Of a stretch of 64,000 bases of DNA, positions 8,902 to 18,718 are shown piece by piece. The notes under the pieces are model-generated. The model worked only from the letters and a program-made list of their open reading frames with translations, was not told where the DNA came from and did not search any database. How positions within the stretch are numbered: position 1 is the first letter of the stretch; each line of letters begins with the position of its first letter. Origin of the DNA: Cellulomonas sp. JZ18 (lineage in GTDB: Bacteria; Actinomycetota; Actinomycetes; Actinomycetales; Cellulomonadaceae); the NCBI RefSeq assembly GCF_009720485.1, contig NZ_CP045245.1, positions 1,736,001-1,800,000 of the forward strand, in the 5' to 3' direction. Position numbers and translations under genes: made by a program.

Positions 8902-10509
8902 GTGACCGTGCGCCGCGTGATGGGCATCGAGACCGAGTACGGCGTCCTGCAGCCGGGACGGCCGATGGCGAACCCGATGCTGCTGTCGAGCCACGTCGTC
9001 GCGGTGCACGCCGCGGCGCGCGAGGCGGGACGCGCGCGGGCGCGCTGGGACTACGACGACGAGGACCCGCTGCACGACGCGCGCGGGTTCCACCTGCAGC
9101 GGGCCGCCGCGCACCCCTCGATGCTCACGGACGTCCCCGAGTCGCCCGCCCCCTCGGGCGACGGCCTGCAGGAGATGCCGCGCTCCACGGTCGAGGAGTA
9201 CGAGGACCCGGGTGCCGCGAACGTCATCCTCACCAACGGCGCGCGGCTGTACGTCGACCACGCGCACCCGGAGTACTCGACGCCGGAGGTGACGAACCCG
9301 CTCGACGCCGTGCGCTGGGACCGGGCGGGCGAGCTCGTCATGCTGCACTCGGTGCGTGCGCTCGCGTCGAGCGCGGCGCTGCCCGACGTCGCCCTGTACA
9401 AGAACAACGTCGACGGGAAGGGCGCGACGTACGGCACGCACGAGAACTACCTCGTCGACCGTGCCGTGCCGTTCGCGGACCTCGCCGCACGCATCACGCC
9501 GTTCCTCGTCACGCGCCAGGTGTTCACCGGTGCCGGGCGGGTCGGCATCGGCCAGCGCGGGGAGGTGCCGGGGTTCCAGCTGTCGCAGCGCGCGGACTAC
9601 ATGGAGGCCGAGGTCGGTCTGGAGACGACGCTGCGCCGGCCCATCGTCAACACGCGCGACGAGCCGCACGCCGACCCCACGCGGTGGCGCCGGCTGCACG
9701 TGATCATCGGCGACGCGACCATGCTCGAGCCGGCGACGTACGTGCGGCTGGGCACGATGTCGCTGGTCCTGTGGCTCGTCGAGCAGGCGGAGGCGGGCGT
9801 CCTGCCGCCCGACGTGGTGCGTGCGGTCGACCACCTGGCGCTGCGCGACCCGGTGGCGGCGGTGCACGCCGTGAGCCACGACCTGACCCTCCGCGAGCGG
9901 CTCGAGCTCGCGGACGGCCGGCGCCTGACGGCGCTCGACGTGCAGGCGGAGTACCTCGCGGCCGTGCGGGCCGCCCTCGACGCGACCGGGGGCACCGACG
10001 ACGAGCAGACGGCGGACGTCCTGCGCCGGTGGTCCTCGCTGCTCGAGCGCCTGGGCACGGACCCCGCCTCGTGCGCACGCGAGGTGGAGTGGCTGGCCAA
10101 GCTCCGCCTGCTCGAGGGCATGCGCCGCCGTGACCACCTCGACTGGGACCACCCCCGCCTGGCGGCCGTCGACCTGCAGTGGTCGGACGTGCGCCCGGAG
10201 CGCGGCCTGTACCAGCGGCTCGCGGCGGCGGGCGCGGTCGAGCTGCTGGTGACCCGCGAGGAGGTCGCCGAGGCCGTCGTGCGTCCGCCGGACGACACCC
10301 GTGCGTTCTTCCGCGGCGAGGCCGTCGCGCGGTACGCCGGGGAGATCTCGGCGGCGAGCTGGGACTCCGTGGTCTTCGACGTCGCGGGCGCCGACACCCT
10401 GCAGCGGGTGCCGATGCGTGACCCGCTGCGCGGCACGCGTGCGCACGTCGGCGAGCTCCTGGAGCGCAGCCCGGACGCCGCCAGCCTGCTCGCCGCGCTC
10501 GGCGCCTGA
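8902..10509 (+). CDS. dop: Dop, Pup deamidase/depupylase
   Basis: The 535-residue carboxylate-amine-ligase-fold enzyme converts the C-terminal Gln of Pup to Glu and removes Pup from substrates. The N-terminus MGIETEYG carries the metal/nucleotide-binding glutamates and the usual catalytic-aspartate region lies after it. YKNNVDGKGATYGTHENYL and [11 protein letters not shown] are shared with PafA. The insertion after the first strand (about residues 40-80, the Dop-loop region) separates it from PafA. The GTG at 8902 is six bases after TAGGGT (8890-8895), suggesting leaderless translation. The last gene codons converge on the large membrane-protein gene with a 19-bp gap. Confidence 0.95.
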   Translation: MTVRRVMGIETEYGVLQPGRPMANPMLLSSHVVAVHAAAREAGRARARWDYDDEDPLHDARGFHLQRAAAHPSMLTDVPESPAPSGDGLQEMPRSTVEEYEDPGAANVILTNGARLYVDHAHPEYSTPEVTNPLDAVRWDRAGELVMLHSVRALASSAALPDVALYKNNVDGKGATYGTHENYLVDRAVPFADLAARITPFLVTRQVFTGAGRVGIGQRGEVPGFQLSQRADYMEAEVGLETTLRRPIVNTRDEPHADPTRWRRLHVIIGDATMLEPATYVRLGTMSLVLWLVEQAEAGVLPPDVVRAVDHLALRDPVAAVHAVSHDLTLRERLELADGRRLTALDVQAEYLAAVRAALDATGGTDDEQTADVLRRWSSLLERLGTDPASCAREVEWLAKLRLLEGMRRRDHLDWDHPRLAAVDLQWSDVRPERGLYQRLAAAGAVELLVTREEVAEAVVRPPDDTRAFFRGEAVARYAGEISAASWDSVVFDVAGADTLQRVPMRDPLRGTRAHVGELLERSPDAASLLAALGA

Positions 10510-10528
10510 CGCCGTCCGGCCCCGGCCG

Positions 10529-13500
10529 TCAGCGCATCGCGGCCACCACCCGCACGGCCTCGCGCGCCTGGCGCACCCGTCGCTCGTAGGTGAGCCCGAG
10601 GCCGAGGACGGCCGCACCGCCGACGCCGAGCAGCACCCAGCCGTCGACCCGGGTGAGCGCGCCGGCCGCAACGGGCGTGAGCAGCACGGCCGCGCTGGTG
10701 AGCGCGGCCGCCGCCCCGAGGAGCAGCGGCGCCTGCAGGCGTCGCACCGCGCCGGCGACCGTGGCCGCGAGGGCGAGGAGCAGGGCCGTGACGGCCCGCG
10801 CCGGCGTCGGCAGGGCGAGCAGCGCGACGACGGGCACCCCGAGCGTGACCGCGAGCGGCACGCCGAGGGAGGACCACGAGCCGGCGCCGGGCACCCGGGC
10901 GAGGCGTCGGGTGCCGAGCGCCACGGTGAGCAGAGCCACGGCGACCAGCGGCACCTCGGCCGGCTCCGGACCGTCCCGCAGCGCGGTGGTCACCGCGGCG
11001 ACCACCGCCACCGCCGTGCCGATCGTCTCGTCGCCACGCCGGGCGCCCGTCCACGCCAGCACCCCGGCGGCGGCCAGGACGGCCAGCGCACGCGCCGCCC
11101 CGGGCGCCGTGCCGTCCACGGCGAGCAGCACCGGGACGGCGGCGACGACGAGCGCCAGCGCGACAGGGGCGGGGAACCGGGCGGTCGCCGGCGCGTCCTC
11201 GAGCCCCGCGCCCCGTGCCGTGCCCGGCGCGGCCACGGCCCGTGCCGCCGCGACCGCCGCACCCGCGGCGACGGCCGGCAGGTCCACCACGAGGACGTGC
11301 GGCGCGCGGCCCACGGCTGCCCCCACCGACGCCGCCCACGGCCCGAGCACCACGAGCGCGGCGGCCGATCCGGCGAGCACGCGGGCGACGGTGTCGGGGG
11401 AGGCGCTCGCGCGTGCTGCGGGCGCGCCGGCCGGCAGCGACGGCGCCGGCCGGTCCGGCAGGGGCCGGCGGACGCGCGGGCCGCGGCCGCGAGGACGAGC
11501 AGGAGGGCGGCGACGAGCAGCCACGCCGCCGGGCGCAGCACCCCGCTCCGGACCGCGAGCGTCGGCACGAGCGCGACCACCGCCAGCACCGGCCACGCCA
11601 CGGCTGCGGCCCCCCGGCGCCGCACCGCCTGCGCCGACGCCGCGCCCGCGAGGAGGGCGACCCCGACGGCGGGTGCGTCCGCCAGCGGGGCGGGCAGCAC
11701 GGCCGGTGCGACGAGCGCGACGGCCGCGGCCAGGGCGAGGCCGAGGTCGGCGAGGCGCGGGGCACGCGACCGCGCCTGGGCGTGCGGCCACGCGCCGCTC
11801 CCGACGCGGCGTCCGGTCCCGGCACCCGCGCAGACCGCCGCGACCGCGAGGAGGCCGAGCACGACCAGCCGCGCGCCGGCGACGGCGCCGTCGCCGCTCG
11901 TCCCGACGCGGACGGCGAGCAGGACCGGCAGCGCCACGACGGCCAGCACGAGCCACGGTCCGACCACGGTGCTGACGGCGCGCGCCCGTGGCCACGTCCG
12001 GTGCGCCACGACTGTCGCACCGGCGAGGAGCGCCCCCGCTGCGAGCGCCCACGGCTCGACGAGGTCCGCGAGTCGGTCGGGAGCCGGCGCGGCGCCCGCC
12101 GCGACCAGCACGGCACGCCGTGCGGGTCCGAGCACCGCCAGCAGGGCGGCGGCCCCGGCGAGGACAGCGGCGGTGCGACCGCGCTCGTCGTCGGGAGCGT
12201 CCGCGCGCCCGGCGAGCACCGCGCCCGCCACCAGCACGGTCGCCGCGAGCGCCGCCGTCACCGTCGCCCGGTCGACCCAGCGGTCGCCGAGCACGAGCAC
12301 GGCGGGCAGCAGCGCCGTCGGCAGGCCGACCAGCGCCGTGCCGCCGGCCACGAGCGGGGCCGCGCCCGGGGCCGACCGGCGCAGCCGGGCGGCGCCGACG
12401 GCGACGAGCGCGAGCCCCGGCGGCACGACGTACGGCTCGGCGGGGACCGGACCGCTGCTCGTCAGCGCCGCGCACCACGCCGCGGTGCCCAGTCCCCACG
12501 CCAGCCACCAGGCCGGCCGCCGGTCGCGCTGCACGGCCCAGCCGGCCGCCGCGGCGGCACCCGCCGCGAGCGCCGCCACCGTGGCACCGGCGCCCACGGC
12601 CGTGGCGGCGAGCGTGCCGCAGGCGAGCACGAGCCAGCCCGCTGCTTCTGCCGCGACCCGGGCGGGACCGCCAGCGCGTGCCGCGGCCAGGTGGGCGGTG
12701 AGCACGGAGGCGGCGCCGAGCGCGACGACCGCGAGCACCGCGCCGCCGGGCGCCGCCCCGCCGAGCGCTCCGTGCACGGTCGCGACCGTGAGGGCCGCGA
12801 CCGGTGCCGCCGCCGCGGCACCGGCCACCACGGAGGTGGGTCCCGCCCCGCTGACGTCGCGGAGCAGCGCCACGACCAGCAGCAGGGCGGCGGCGGCCGC
12901 GACGAGCGCGGCGACGAGGGCCGGCGTGTCCGCTCCGCCGCGCACGGGTGCCGCGCCCGCCCACGCGAGCAGGACCAGCACGGCGGCGACGACGACCGCC
13001 GACCGGCGCTCGGGCGCCGCGACGGAGGCGCGCGCCGCACGGGCGAGCAGGGCGAGGGTGGTGAGCGCGACCGTCGCCGACGCCCCGACCGCGGGAGCCA
13101 GCTGCAGCGCGACACCGGCCGCGGTCCCGGCGGTCGCGACGAGGACCGCCGCCGTGACGGTGGACACCGCGCCGGCCGACGCCCGTCGGCTCCAGGTGCG
13201 GGCGTGGAGCGCGACGGCGGCGGCGAGGAGGAGCGCGGCCGCGGACGTAGGTGCGGACGTGGCGCCGGCGAGCACGGCGGTCACTGCCGCGGCCGCGGTG
13301 CCCGTGCTCGCGGTGCCGCGCCACCTCGCGGTGGAGGACCGCACGACCACCCACGCGGCGGCGACGACGGCGAGACCCGCGACCGCCACCGCACCGCGCT
13401 GCACGACGCCGGCCGCGACGTGGTCGGCGACGACGAGGACCGGGGTCGCCACCGCCGCGAGCACCGCGGCCGTGCCGCGCACGACCGGCACGGCGTGCCC

Positions 13501-15268
13501 CCGACCGGGGACGGCGGGGCGGGCGAGCCGAGGGGTGAGCAGGGCGGCCGCCGCGAGGGCGAGGGCGGCCGTGACCACTGCGGCGAGGGGCGCCGGACCG
13601 GTCGCGGTCGGAGCGGCGAGCCGGAGGAGGAGCACGAGTGCCACCCACGCCGCCGTGCCGCCGGCGGTCGTCGCCGCCACGACCCGCACGCCGTCGAGCA
13701 GCGGCCGGCGGACGCCGGGCCGGACCACCGCGGGCAGCGCGAGCACGGCGACGAGAGCGGTGACGAGCACGGCCAGCGCAGCGGTGTGCCACGTCGTGGC
13801 CCCGTCCGCTCCGGTCGCGCGCGAGGTCGCCGCGCCCGCGGCGGCGACGGTGAGGGCGGCGGTCGCACCCGAGGCGGACCACCAGGCCGTCGTCGCGCCG
13901 GCCGTGCGCGGCGCGGGGTGCGCGGGGGCGGCCTGCACGGGGACAGCTCCGACGGGACCGGCGCCGGTGGGGTCGACGCGTGCGGGGTCGGCGCCGGCGG
14001 GCTCGGCCCCGGCCGGCGGGACCTGCGCCTGGCGCGTCGCCACGACGGCCTGGAGGGTCAGCACGACGCACGCCGCGACGAGCGCGCCGACGGCCTGCCA
14101 CGCGGGGACGCCGAGGACGGACCGGACGACGGCGGCGCCGGCCGCCACGACCACCGCGGCCGCGACGGTCACCCAGGCCGCGACGCCCAGCACCGCGCGC
14201 TCGGCCCGCAGCCGGCGCGCCGTCCCGGCGCGCGCGAGCGTGAGTGCCGCGGAGGCGACGAGCAGCAGCGCGGCCGGCTCCGGTTGACCGGCGTGCGGGA
14301 GCCACACGAGCGGGACGAGCGGCAGCAGCACGGCGGCCGCGACGGTCCCCGCGCGCACCCGGGCGGCGAGCCCCCAGCCGGCCAGCAGGGCGGCGCAGAC
14401 GAGGAGCGACGTGGTCGCCTGGCCGGCGCCCTCGCCGACGACGACCACGCCGGTCGCGCGCAACGCCCACGCGTCGAGCAGCAGGAGGGCCGCGGCCAGG
14501 GCGCCGACCGCCTCGGCGCCCTGGGGCAGCCCCCGCGCGCGCAGCAGCGCGGCGAGACCGAAGACGACCAGCGTCACCGTGCCGACGGCGGCTGCGCGGG
14601 CACCGAGGGTGAGCACGTCCCAGGCGAAGACGAGGAAGGTGACGCAGGCCGCGACGAGCAGCGAGGCGCCGACGACCTGGAGCACGGTCTGCACCCGCCA
14701 GGGCGTGCGGCCGGGTCCGGGCGCCGGGGCCGGTGCTGCGGCGGGCGGGGCGGCCCGGGGACGGCCGCACCGCGGCCGGGAGCGCCGGGCGCGGCGTGCC
14801 CGGCGGCGTGCGTCGCCGCGACGACCGGTGGCACGAGGGGCCCGGCGGACGGCCGGGGGAGCGCCGGGGGACCGGGGCGTGGGCGGTCGTCGGTCCGCCG
14901 GCCGGCCCGGCCGGGAGCGGGACGGTGGCGGCCGGCGCGGCCACGGGGGCGTGGGGTGCGGGAGCCGGCCCGACGGGGACGGCGCCGACCGCCGCCGCGT
15001 CGACCGCGTCGACCCGTGCGCGGGACGCCTGCACCCCGTGCGCTCCCGCCGCCCGCATCCCGTCGATGCGGGCCGCACGCCGGCGCAGGGCCTCCGCGGC
15101 CGCGAGGCTGTCCTGCCACAGCGCGCCGGCACCGGGCGCGGTCACGTCGAGCCCGCAGGCCCCGCACCGCGCTCCCGTGAGCGCGGCGGTGCACGCGGGG
15201 CAGCGCGTCGTGTCGAGCAGCGCCTGCAGCGTGCGGTCGTAGAGGGAGGCCGGTGCCGGTGGTGCCAT
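10529..15268 (-). CDS. Giant zinc-ribbon polytopic membrane protein (three frameshifts)
   Basis: Corrected product about 1580 residues. The N-terminus has a zinc ribbon, CPACTAALTGARCGACG (two Cys-x2-Cys pairs), then a short helix and a Pro/Ala-rich linker. The remainder is a very long run of hydrophobic Ala/Leu/Val segments, probably dozens of membrane spans. It resembles the SCO7613-type actinobacterial membrane proteins, whose function is not established. Frame is lost at 14866-14870, 14754-14760 and 11461-11464; one base added at each gives a continuous protein. The ATG at 15268 lies back-to-back with pup and the 3' end meets dop. The place inside the proteasome locus may or may not be functional. 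Confidence 0.7.
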   Translation of the reverse strand: MAPPAPASLYDRTLQALLDTTRCPACTAALTGARCGACGLDVTAPGAGALWQDSLAAAEALRRRAARIDGMRAAGAHGVQASRARVDAVDAAAVGAVPVGPAPAPHAPVAAPAATVPLPAGPAGGPTTAHAPVPRRSPGRPPGPSCHRSSRRRTPPGTPRPALPAAVRPSPGRPARRSTGPGARTRPHALAGADRAPGRRRLAARRGLRHLPRLRLGRAHPRCPRSRRRHGDAGRLRSRRAAARAGAAPGRRGGRRPGRGPPAARRVGVARDRRGRRRRGRRPGDHVAPRLRRPAGRLGARRPGARGDRRGRRAAAARPARVAPARRSTGAGRAAARRLRGTHARARRDGAPAAGRARGAGRRGLGDRRGRGGRGGRRRRRPVRPRRPRVAGRRRARRGVRRADPPGRRGDAPGAGPAGRGRARRRRPRTRRPHRRRSRRSCPRAGRPRAPRAAHGRRDDGLVVRLGCDRRPHRRRRGRGDLARDRSGRGHDVAHRCAGRARHRSRRRARAARGGPARRPPAAARRRAGRGGDDRRRHGGVGGTRAPPPARRSDRDRSGAPRRSGHGRPRPRGGRPAHPSARPPRRPRSGARRAGRARHGRGARGGGDPGPRRRRPRRGRRRAARCGGGRGSRRRRRRVGGRAVLHREVARHREHGHRGRGSDRRARRRHVRTYVRGRAPPRRRRRAPRPHLEPTGVGRRGVHRHGGGPRRDRRDRGRCRAAAGSRGRGVGDGRAHHPRPARPCGARLRRGARAPVGGRRRRRAGPARVGGRGTRARRSGHAGPRRRARRGRRRPAAGRGAAPRRQRGGTHLRGGRCRGGGTGRGPHGRDRARSARRGGARRRGARGRRARRRLRAHRPPGRGTRWRSRPGRGRSSGLARARLRHARRHGRGRRCHGGGARGGCRRGGRLGRAARPAAGLVAGVGTGHRGVVRGADEQRSGPRRAVRRAAGARARRRRRRPAAPVGPGRGPARGRRHGAGRPADGAAARRARARRPLGRPGDGDGGARGDRAGGGRGARRARGRSRRRARSHRRCPRRGRRPAGGARTRTACRAGRGGRRAGSRPTRGPRRAVGARSGGAPRRCDSRGAPDVATGARRQHRGRTVARAGRRGAAGPARRPRRDERRRRRRRRAAGRARPPRGRGGLRGCRDRTPRRERRVAARPGAVACPAPRRPRPRPGRGRRARRTGRAARPAGGRTRRRGRPPRGRGVGAGGAAPGGRSRGVAGAGGGRARADARGPERGAAPGGVAARRRPPARPRGRGPRVRRPLPDRPAPSLPAGAPAARASASPDTVARVLAGSAAALVVLGPWAASVGAAVGRAPHVLVVDLPAVAAGAAVAAARAVAAPGTARGAGLEDAPATARFPAPVALALVVAAVPVLLAVDGTAPGAARALAVLAAAGVLAWTGARRGDETIGTAVAVVAAVTTALRDGPEPAEVPLVAVALLTVALGTRRLARVPGAGSWSSLGVPLAVTLGVPVVALLALPTPARAVTALLLALAATVAGAVRRLQAPLLLGAAAALTSAAVLLTPVAAGALTRVDGWVLLGVGGAAVLGLGLTYERRVRQAREAVRVVAAMR

Positions 15269-15373
15269 GGCGCGGATCGTCCCACCCCGCGCCGGTGCGC
15301 CGTGGACGCCCGTCCACAGGCCGGGCGGCCACGGGTCCGCGGGCGCTCGCTGCCCGGTGACGGAGGATGGGCC

Positions 15374-15379
15374 TAGGGT
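15374..15379 (+). promoter_or_regulatory. -10 box of the pup-prcB-prcA transcript
   Basis: TAGGGT lies about 50 bases before the pup start, in the 160-bp divergent gap with the giant membrane-protein gene. A ribosome-binding site GGAGG follows just before the pup ATG, so this mRNA has a conventional leader, unlike dop. Confidence 0.5.
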
Positions 15380-15428
15380 GGGTCAGGCGGGCGCGCGGGA
15401 CGCGTCGGCCCGGAGGACGGAGGTCACC

Positions 15429-15620
15429 ATGGCTGGTCAGGAACACGTCAGGCGCCGCGAGGACGACGAGCCGGTCGACGAGCCGGGTACGCCCGCTCCG
15501 GCTCCCGCCGCTCAGGACCGCGACGCCGAGGTCGACGCGCTCCTCGAGGAGATCGACGACGTGCTGGAGTCGAACGCCGAGCAGTTCGTGCGCGGCTTCG
15601 TGCAGAAGGGCGGTCAGTGA
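15429..15620 (+). CDS. pup: Pup, prokaryotic ubiquitin-like protein
   Basis: The 63-residue, acidic, largely disordered modifier is attached through its C-terminal glutamate to lysines of target proteins. The C-terminal half (VDALLEEIDDVLESNAEQF) is the helix that binds the Mpa coiled coil. It ends VQKGGQ, so the encoded last residue is Gln and Dop must deamidate it before ligation by PafA. ATG follows GGAGG at seven bases. It is followed six bases later by prcB, an arrangement conserved in actinobacteria. Confidence 0.98.
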   Translation: MAGQEHVRRREDDEPVDEPGTPAPAPAAQDRDAEVDALLEEIDDVLESNAEQFVRGFVQKGGQ

Positions 15621-15626
15621 GCGCCG

Positions 15627-16469
15627 ATGACGTCGTCCGCCTCGTCCACGTCCGGCCGGCTGCCGGACGCCTTCACCACCCCCGGTACGTCGTCCTTCGT
15701 CGAGTTCCTCGCCGGCTACGCGCCGGAGCTGCTGCCGGGCCGGCGGTCGCTGCCGGCGGGTGAGGTGAACGCGCCGCACGGGACGACGATCGTCGCGCTG
15801 ACGTTCGACGGCGGCATGGTCATGGCCGGCGACCGGCGGGCCACGATGGGCTCGGCCATCGCGAGCCGGCACATCGAGAAGGTGTTCCCCGCCGACGAGT
15901 TCTCCGCCGTCGGCATCGCGGGCACGGCGGGTCTGGCGATCGAGCTCGTCCGGCTGTTCCAGCTCGAGCTCGAGCACTACGAGAAGATCGAGGGCAGCCT
16001 GCTCTCGCTCGACGGCAAGGCGAACCGCCTGGCCACGATGATCCGCAGCAACCTGGGGCTCGCGCTGCAGGGCCTCGCGGTCGTCCCGCTGTTCGGCGGC
16101 TACGACCTGGACCGCGGCGTGGGGCGGCTCTTCTCCTACGACGTCACGGGTGGGCGCTACGAGGAGCAGGATCACCACGCGGTCGGCTCGGGCTCGGTCT
16201 TCGCGCGCGGCTCGCTGAAGAAGCGGTGGCGTCCCGGCCTGGACGCGGCCGGAGCGGTCCGGGTCGCGGTGGAGGCGCTCGTCGACGCGGCGGACGACGA
16301 CTCGGCCACCGGGGGTCCGGACCGCGTGCGCCGGATCTGGCCGGTCGTCGCCACGGTCACGCAGTCGGGGTACCTGCGGGTCCCCGACGCCGAGCTCGAG
16401 GCGGTCGCGGAGGCCATCGAGACGGAGCGCCGCGTCGGCGGCGTCGGTGCCGGGGAGGGCGACCGATGA
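15627..16469 (+). CDS. prcB: Proteasome beta subunit PrcB
   Basis: The 280-residue precursor of the catalytic beta subunit of the 20S proteasome. A propeptide of 52 residues ends NAPHG, and autocleavage exposes Thr53 in TTIVALTF as the N-terminal nucleophile. Asp and Lys partners are expected in GDRRATMG and [10 protein letters not shown]. Length and propeptide are typical. The ATG at 15627 is in a different frame from the earlier GTG at 15617, which opens the wrong frame. The stop overlaps the prcA start in ATGA, indicating coupled translation of equal amounts of the two subunits. Confidence 0.96.
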   Translation: MTSSASSTSGRLPDAFTTPGTSSFVEFLAGYAPELLPGRRSLPAGEVNAPHGTTIVALTFDGGMVMAGDRRATMGSAIASRHIEKVFPADEFSAVGIAGTAGLAIELVRLFQLELEHYEKIEGSLLSLDGKANRLATMIRSNLGLALQGLAVVPLFGGYDLDRGVGRLFSYDVTGGRYEEQDHHAVGSGSVFARGSLKKRWRPGLDAAGAVRVAVEALVDAADDDSATGGPDRVRRIWPVVATVTQSGYLRVPDAELEAVAEAIETERRVGGVGAGEGDR

Positions 16470-17170
16470 GCATGCCGTTCTACGTCTCGCCCGAGCAGCT
16501 GATGAAGGACCGGGCGGACTACGCGCGCAAGGGCATCGCCCGCGGCCGCTCGGTGGTGGTCCTGCAGTACGACGACGGGATCGCCTTCGCGACCGAGAAC
16601 CCGTCGCGCGCGCTGCACAAGATCTCGGAGATCTACGACCGCATCGCGTTCGCGGCGGTCGGCAAGTACAACGAGTTCGAGAACCTGCGCGTCGCCGGCG
16701 TGCGCTACGCCGACCTGCGCGGGTACTCGTACGACCGCGTCGACGTCACGGCCCGCGGGCTCGCCAACGCGTACGCCCAGACGCTCGGCACGGTGTTCAC
16801 CACCGAGTCCAAGCCTCTCGAGGTCGAGCTCGTCGTGGTGGAGGTCGGCCGCGAGCCGGCCGGTGACCAGATCTACCGCCTCTCCTACGACGGCTCGGTC
16901 ACGGACGAGCACGGCTGGGTGGTCATGGGCGGCCAGGCGGACCGGCTCGCGGGCGTGCTGGGCGGCGAGTGGCGCCCGGGGATGACGCTGGCCGAGGTGC
17001 TCGGGCTCGCGGTGCGCGTGCTCGGGTCGGCCGGGGACGACGGCGAGCAGCGGACGCTCGGGGCGGCGCAGCTGGAGGTCGCGGTCCTCGACCGCACGCG
17101 CCCGCGGCGGGCGTTCCGGCGGCTCACGGGGGCCCTGCTCGAGGACGTGCTCGGGGCGACGGCGGTCTGA
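16466..17170 (+). CDS. prcA: Proteasome alpha subunit PrcA
   Basis: The 234-residue non-catalytic subunit forms the outer heptameric rings of the 20S proteasome and gates entry. The N-terminus [20 protein letters not shown] is the gating segment. The core contains [15 protein letters not shown] and [10 protein letters not shown], typical of actinobacterial alpha subunits. No N-terminal propeptide with a Thr nucleophile is present, as expected. The ATG overlaps the prcB stop by four bases, and no separate promoter is visible. pafA follows after 58 bp. Confidence 0.95.
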   Translation: MSMPFYVSPEQLMKDRADYARKGIARGRSVVVLQYDDGIAFATENPSRALHKISEIYDRIAFAAVGKYNEFENLRVAGVRYADLRGYSYDRVDVTARGLANAYAQTLGTVFTTESKPLEVELVVVEVGREPAGDQIYRLSYDGSVTDEHGWVVMGGQADRLAGVLGGEWRPGMTLAEVLGLAVRVLGSAGDDGEQRTLGAAQLEVAVLDRTRPRRAFRRLTGALLEDVLGATAV

Positions 17171-17228
17171 GCGGGCCCGTGCGGCGTCCGCGCCCGCGGC
17201 GCCGCACGGCGAGGAACGGGAGGCACGC

Positions 17229-18590
17229 ATGGACAGGCGGATCTTCGGGCTGGAGACCGAGTACGGCGTGACGTGCGCGGCGCAGGACGGCCGCGGGCTG
17301 TCGGCGGACGAGGTCGCGCGCTACCTCTTCCGCAAGGTCGTCGCGTGGGGACGCTCGTCCAACGTGTTCCTGCGCAACGGCTCGCGCCTCTACCTCGACG
17401 TCGGCTCGCACCCGGAGTACGCGACCGCGGAGTGCGACGACTGGCGCCAGCTGGTCACGCACGACCGGGCCGGCGAGCGGATCCTCGAGGGGCTGGTCGA
17501 GGACGCGCAGCAGCGGCTCGAGCACGAGGGGCTGCCGGGGCGCATCCACCTGTTCAAGAACAACACGGACTCGGCCGGCAACTCCTACGGCTGCCACGAG
17601 AACTACCTCGTGCGCCGGCAGGGGGACTTCTCACGGCTGTCCGACGTGCTCGTGCCGTTCCTCATCACGCGCCAGGTCCTGACCGGTGCGGGCAAGGTGC
17701 TCGTGACGCCGCGCGGTGCCGTCTACTGCCTGTCGCAGCGCGCGGACCACATCTGGGAGGCGGTCTCGAGCGCGACCACGCGGTCGCGGCCCATCATCAA
17801 CACCCGCGACGAGCCGCACGCCGACGCCGAGCACTACCGCCGGCTGCACGTGATCGTCGGCGACTCCTCCATGGCCGAGACGACGACGCTGCTCAAGGTG
17901 GCGTCCACCGACCTCGTGCTGCGTCTCGTCGAGTCCGGCGTCCCGCTGCGCGACATGACGCTCGAGAACCCGATCCGCGCGATCCGCGAGATCAGCCACG
18001 ACATGAGCGGGCAGCAGCCGGTGACGCTCGCCTCGGGTCGCACCGTGACGGCGATCGACCTGCAGGAGGAGTACCTGGCCCGCGTGTCGGACCTGGTCGA
18101 CGCGGAGGTCGGGCCGTCGCCGGAGACCAAGCAGGTCCTCGACCTGTGGGAGCGCGGGCTGCGTGCGCTGCGCACGGGTGACCTGTCCCTGGTCGACCGG
18201 GAGCTCGACTGGGCGATCAAGTGGTCGATGATCGAGCGGTACCGCGCCAAGCACGACCTGCCGCTCGGCGACGTGCGCGTGCAGCGGCTCGACCTGGCGT
18301 ACCACGACATCTCCCGCACCGAGGGGCTGTACAACCTCCTCGCCGCGCGCGGCCTCGTCGAGCGCGTGACCACGGACCTCGACGTCTTCGAGGCCACCGC
18401 GGTCCCGCCGCAGACGACACGTGCCAAGCTGCGCGGCGACTTCGTGCGGGCCGCGCAGGACGCGCGGCGCGACTACACGGTCGACTGGGTCCACCTCAAG
18501 CTCAACGACCAGGCGCAGCGGACAGTGCTCTGCAAGGACCCGTTCCGCAGCGTCGACGAGCGCGTCGACCGGCTCATCGAGTCGATGTGA
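17229..18590 (+). CDS. pafA: PafA, Pup-protein ligase
   Basis: The 453-residue glutamine-synthetase-fold ligase uses ATP to phosphorylate the C-terminal Glu of Pup and joins it to substrate lysines. The N-terminus [14 protein letters not shown] holds the conserved glutamates that bind magnesium-ATP, and [17 protein letters not shown] contains the catalytic Asp region. [19 protein letters not shown] and [11 protein letters not shown] are shared with Dop, but the Dop-specific insertion is absent, as expected for the ligase. The ATG follows GGGAGG. The 58-bp spacing from prcA is consistent with cotranscription with the core subunits. Confidence 0.97.
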   Translation: MDRRIFGLETEYGVTCAAQDGRGLSADEVARYLFRKVVAWGRSSNVFLRNGSRLYLDVGSHPEYATAECDDWRQLVTHDRAGERILEGLVEDAQQRLEHEGLPGRIHLFKNNTDSAGNSYGCHENYLVRRQGDFSRLSDVLVPFLITRQVLTGAGKVLVTPRGAVYCLSQRADHIWEAVSSATTRSRPIINTRDEPHADAEHYRRLHVIVGDSSMAETTTLLKVASTDLVLRLVESGVPLRDMTLENPIRAIREISHDMSGQQPVTLASGRTVTAIDLQEEYLARVSDLVDAEVGPSPETKQVLDLWERGLRALRTGDLSLVDRELDWAIKWSMIERYRAKHDLPLGDVRVQRLDLAYHDISRTEGLYNLLAARGLVERVTTDLDVFEATAVPPQTTRAKLRGDFVRAAQDARRDYTVDWVHLKLNDQAQRTVLCKDPFRSVDERVDRLIESM

Positions 18591-18718
18591 CCGGGCACCG
18601 GTGACCGGCGCGCTCGTCGCACGTCCACCGGCACGTACAGTGACCCGCGCACCCGCCCCGGCGTGTGCGCCCCGACGCCTGCGCGCCGGGGGAGAGGACC
18701 GGACCGAGAGGACACGAC

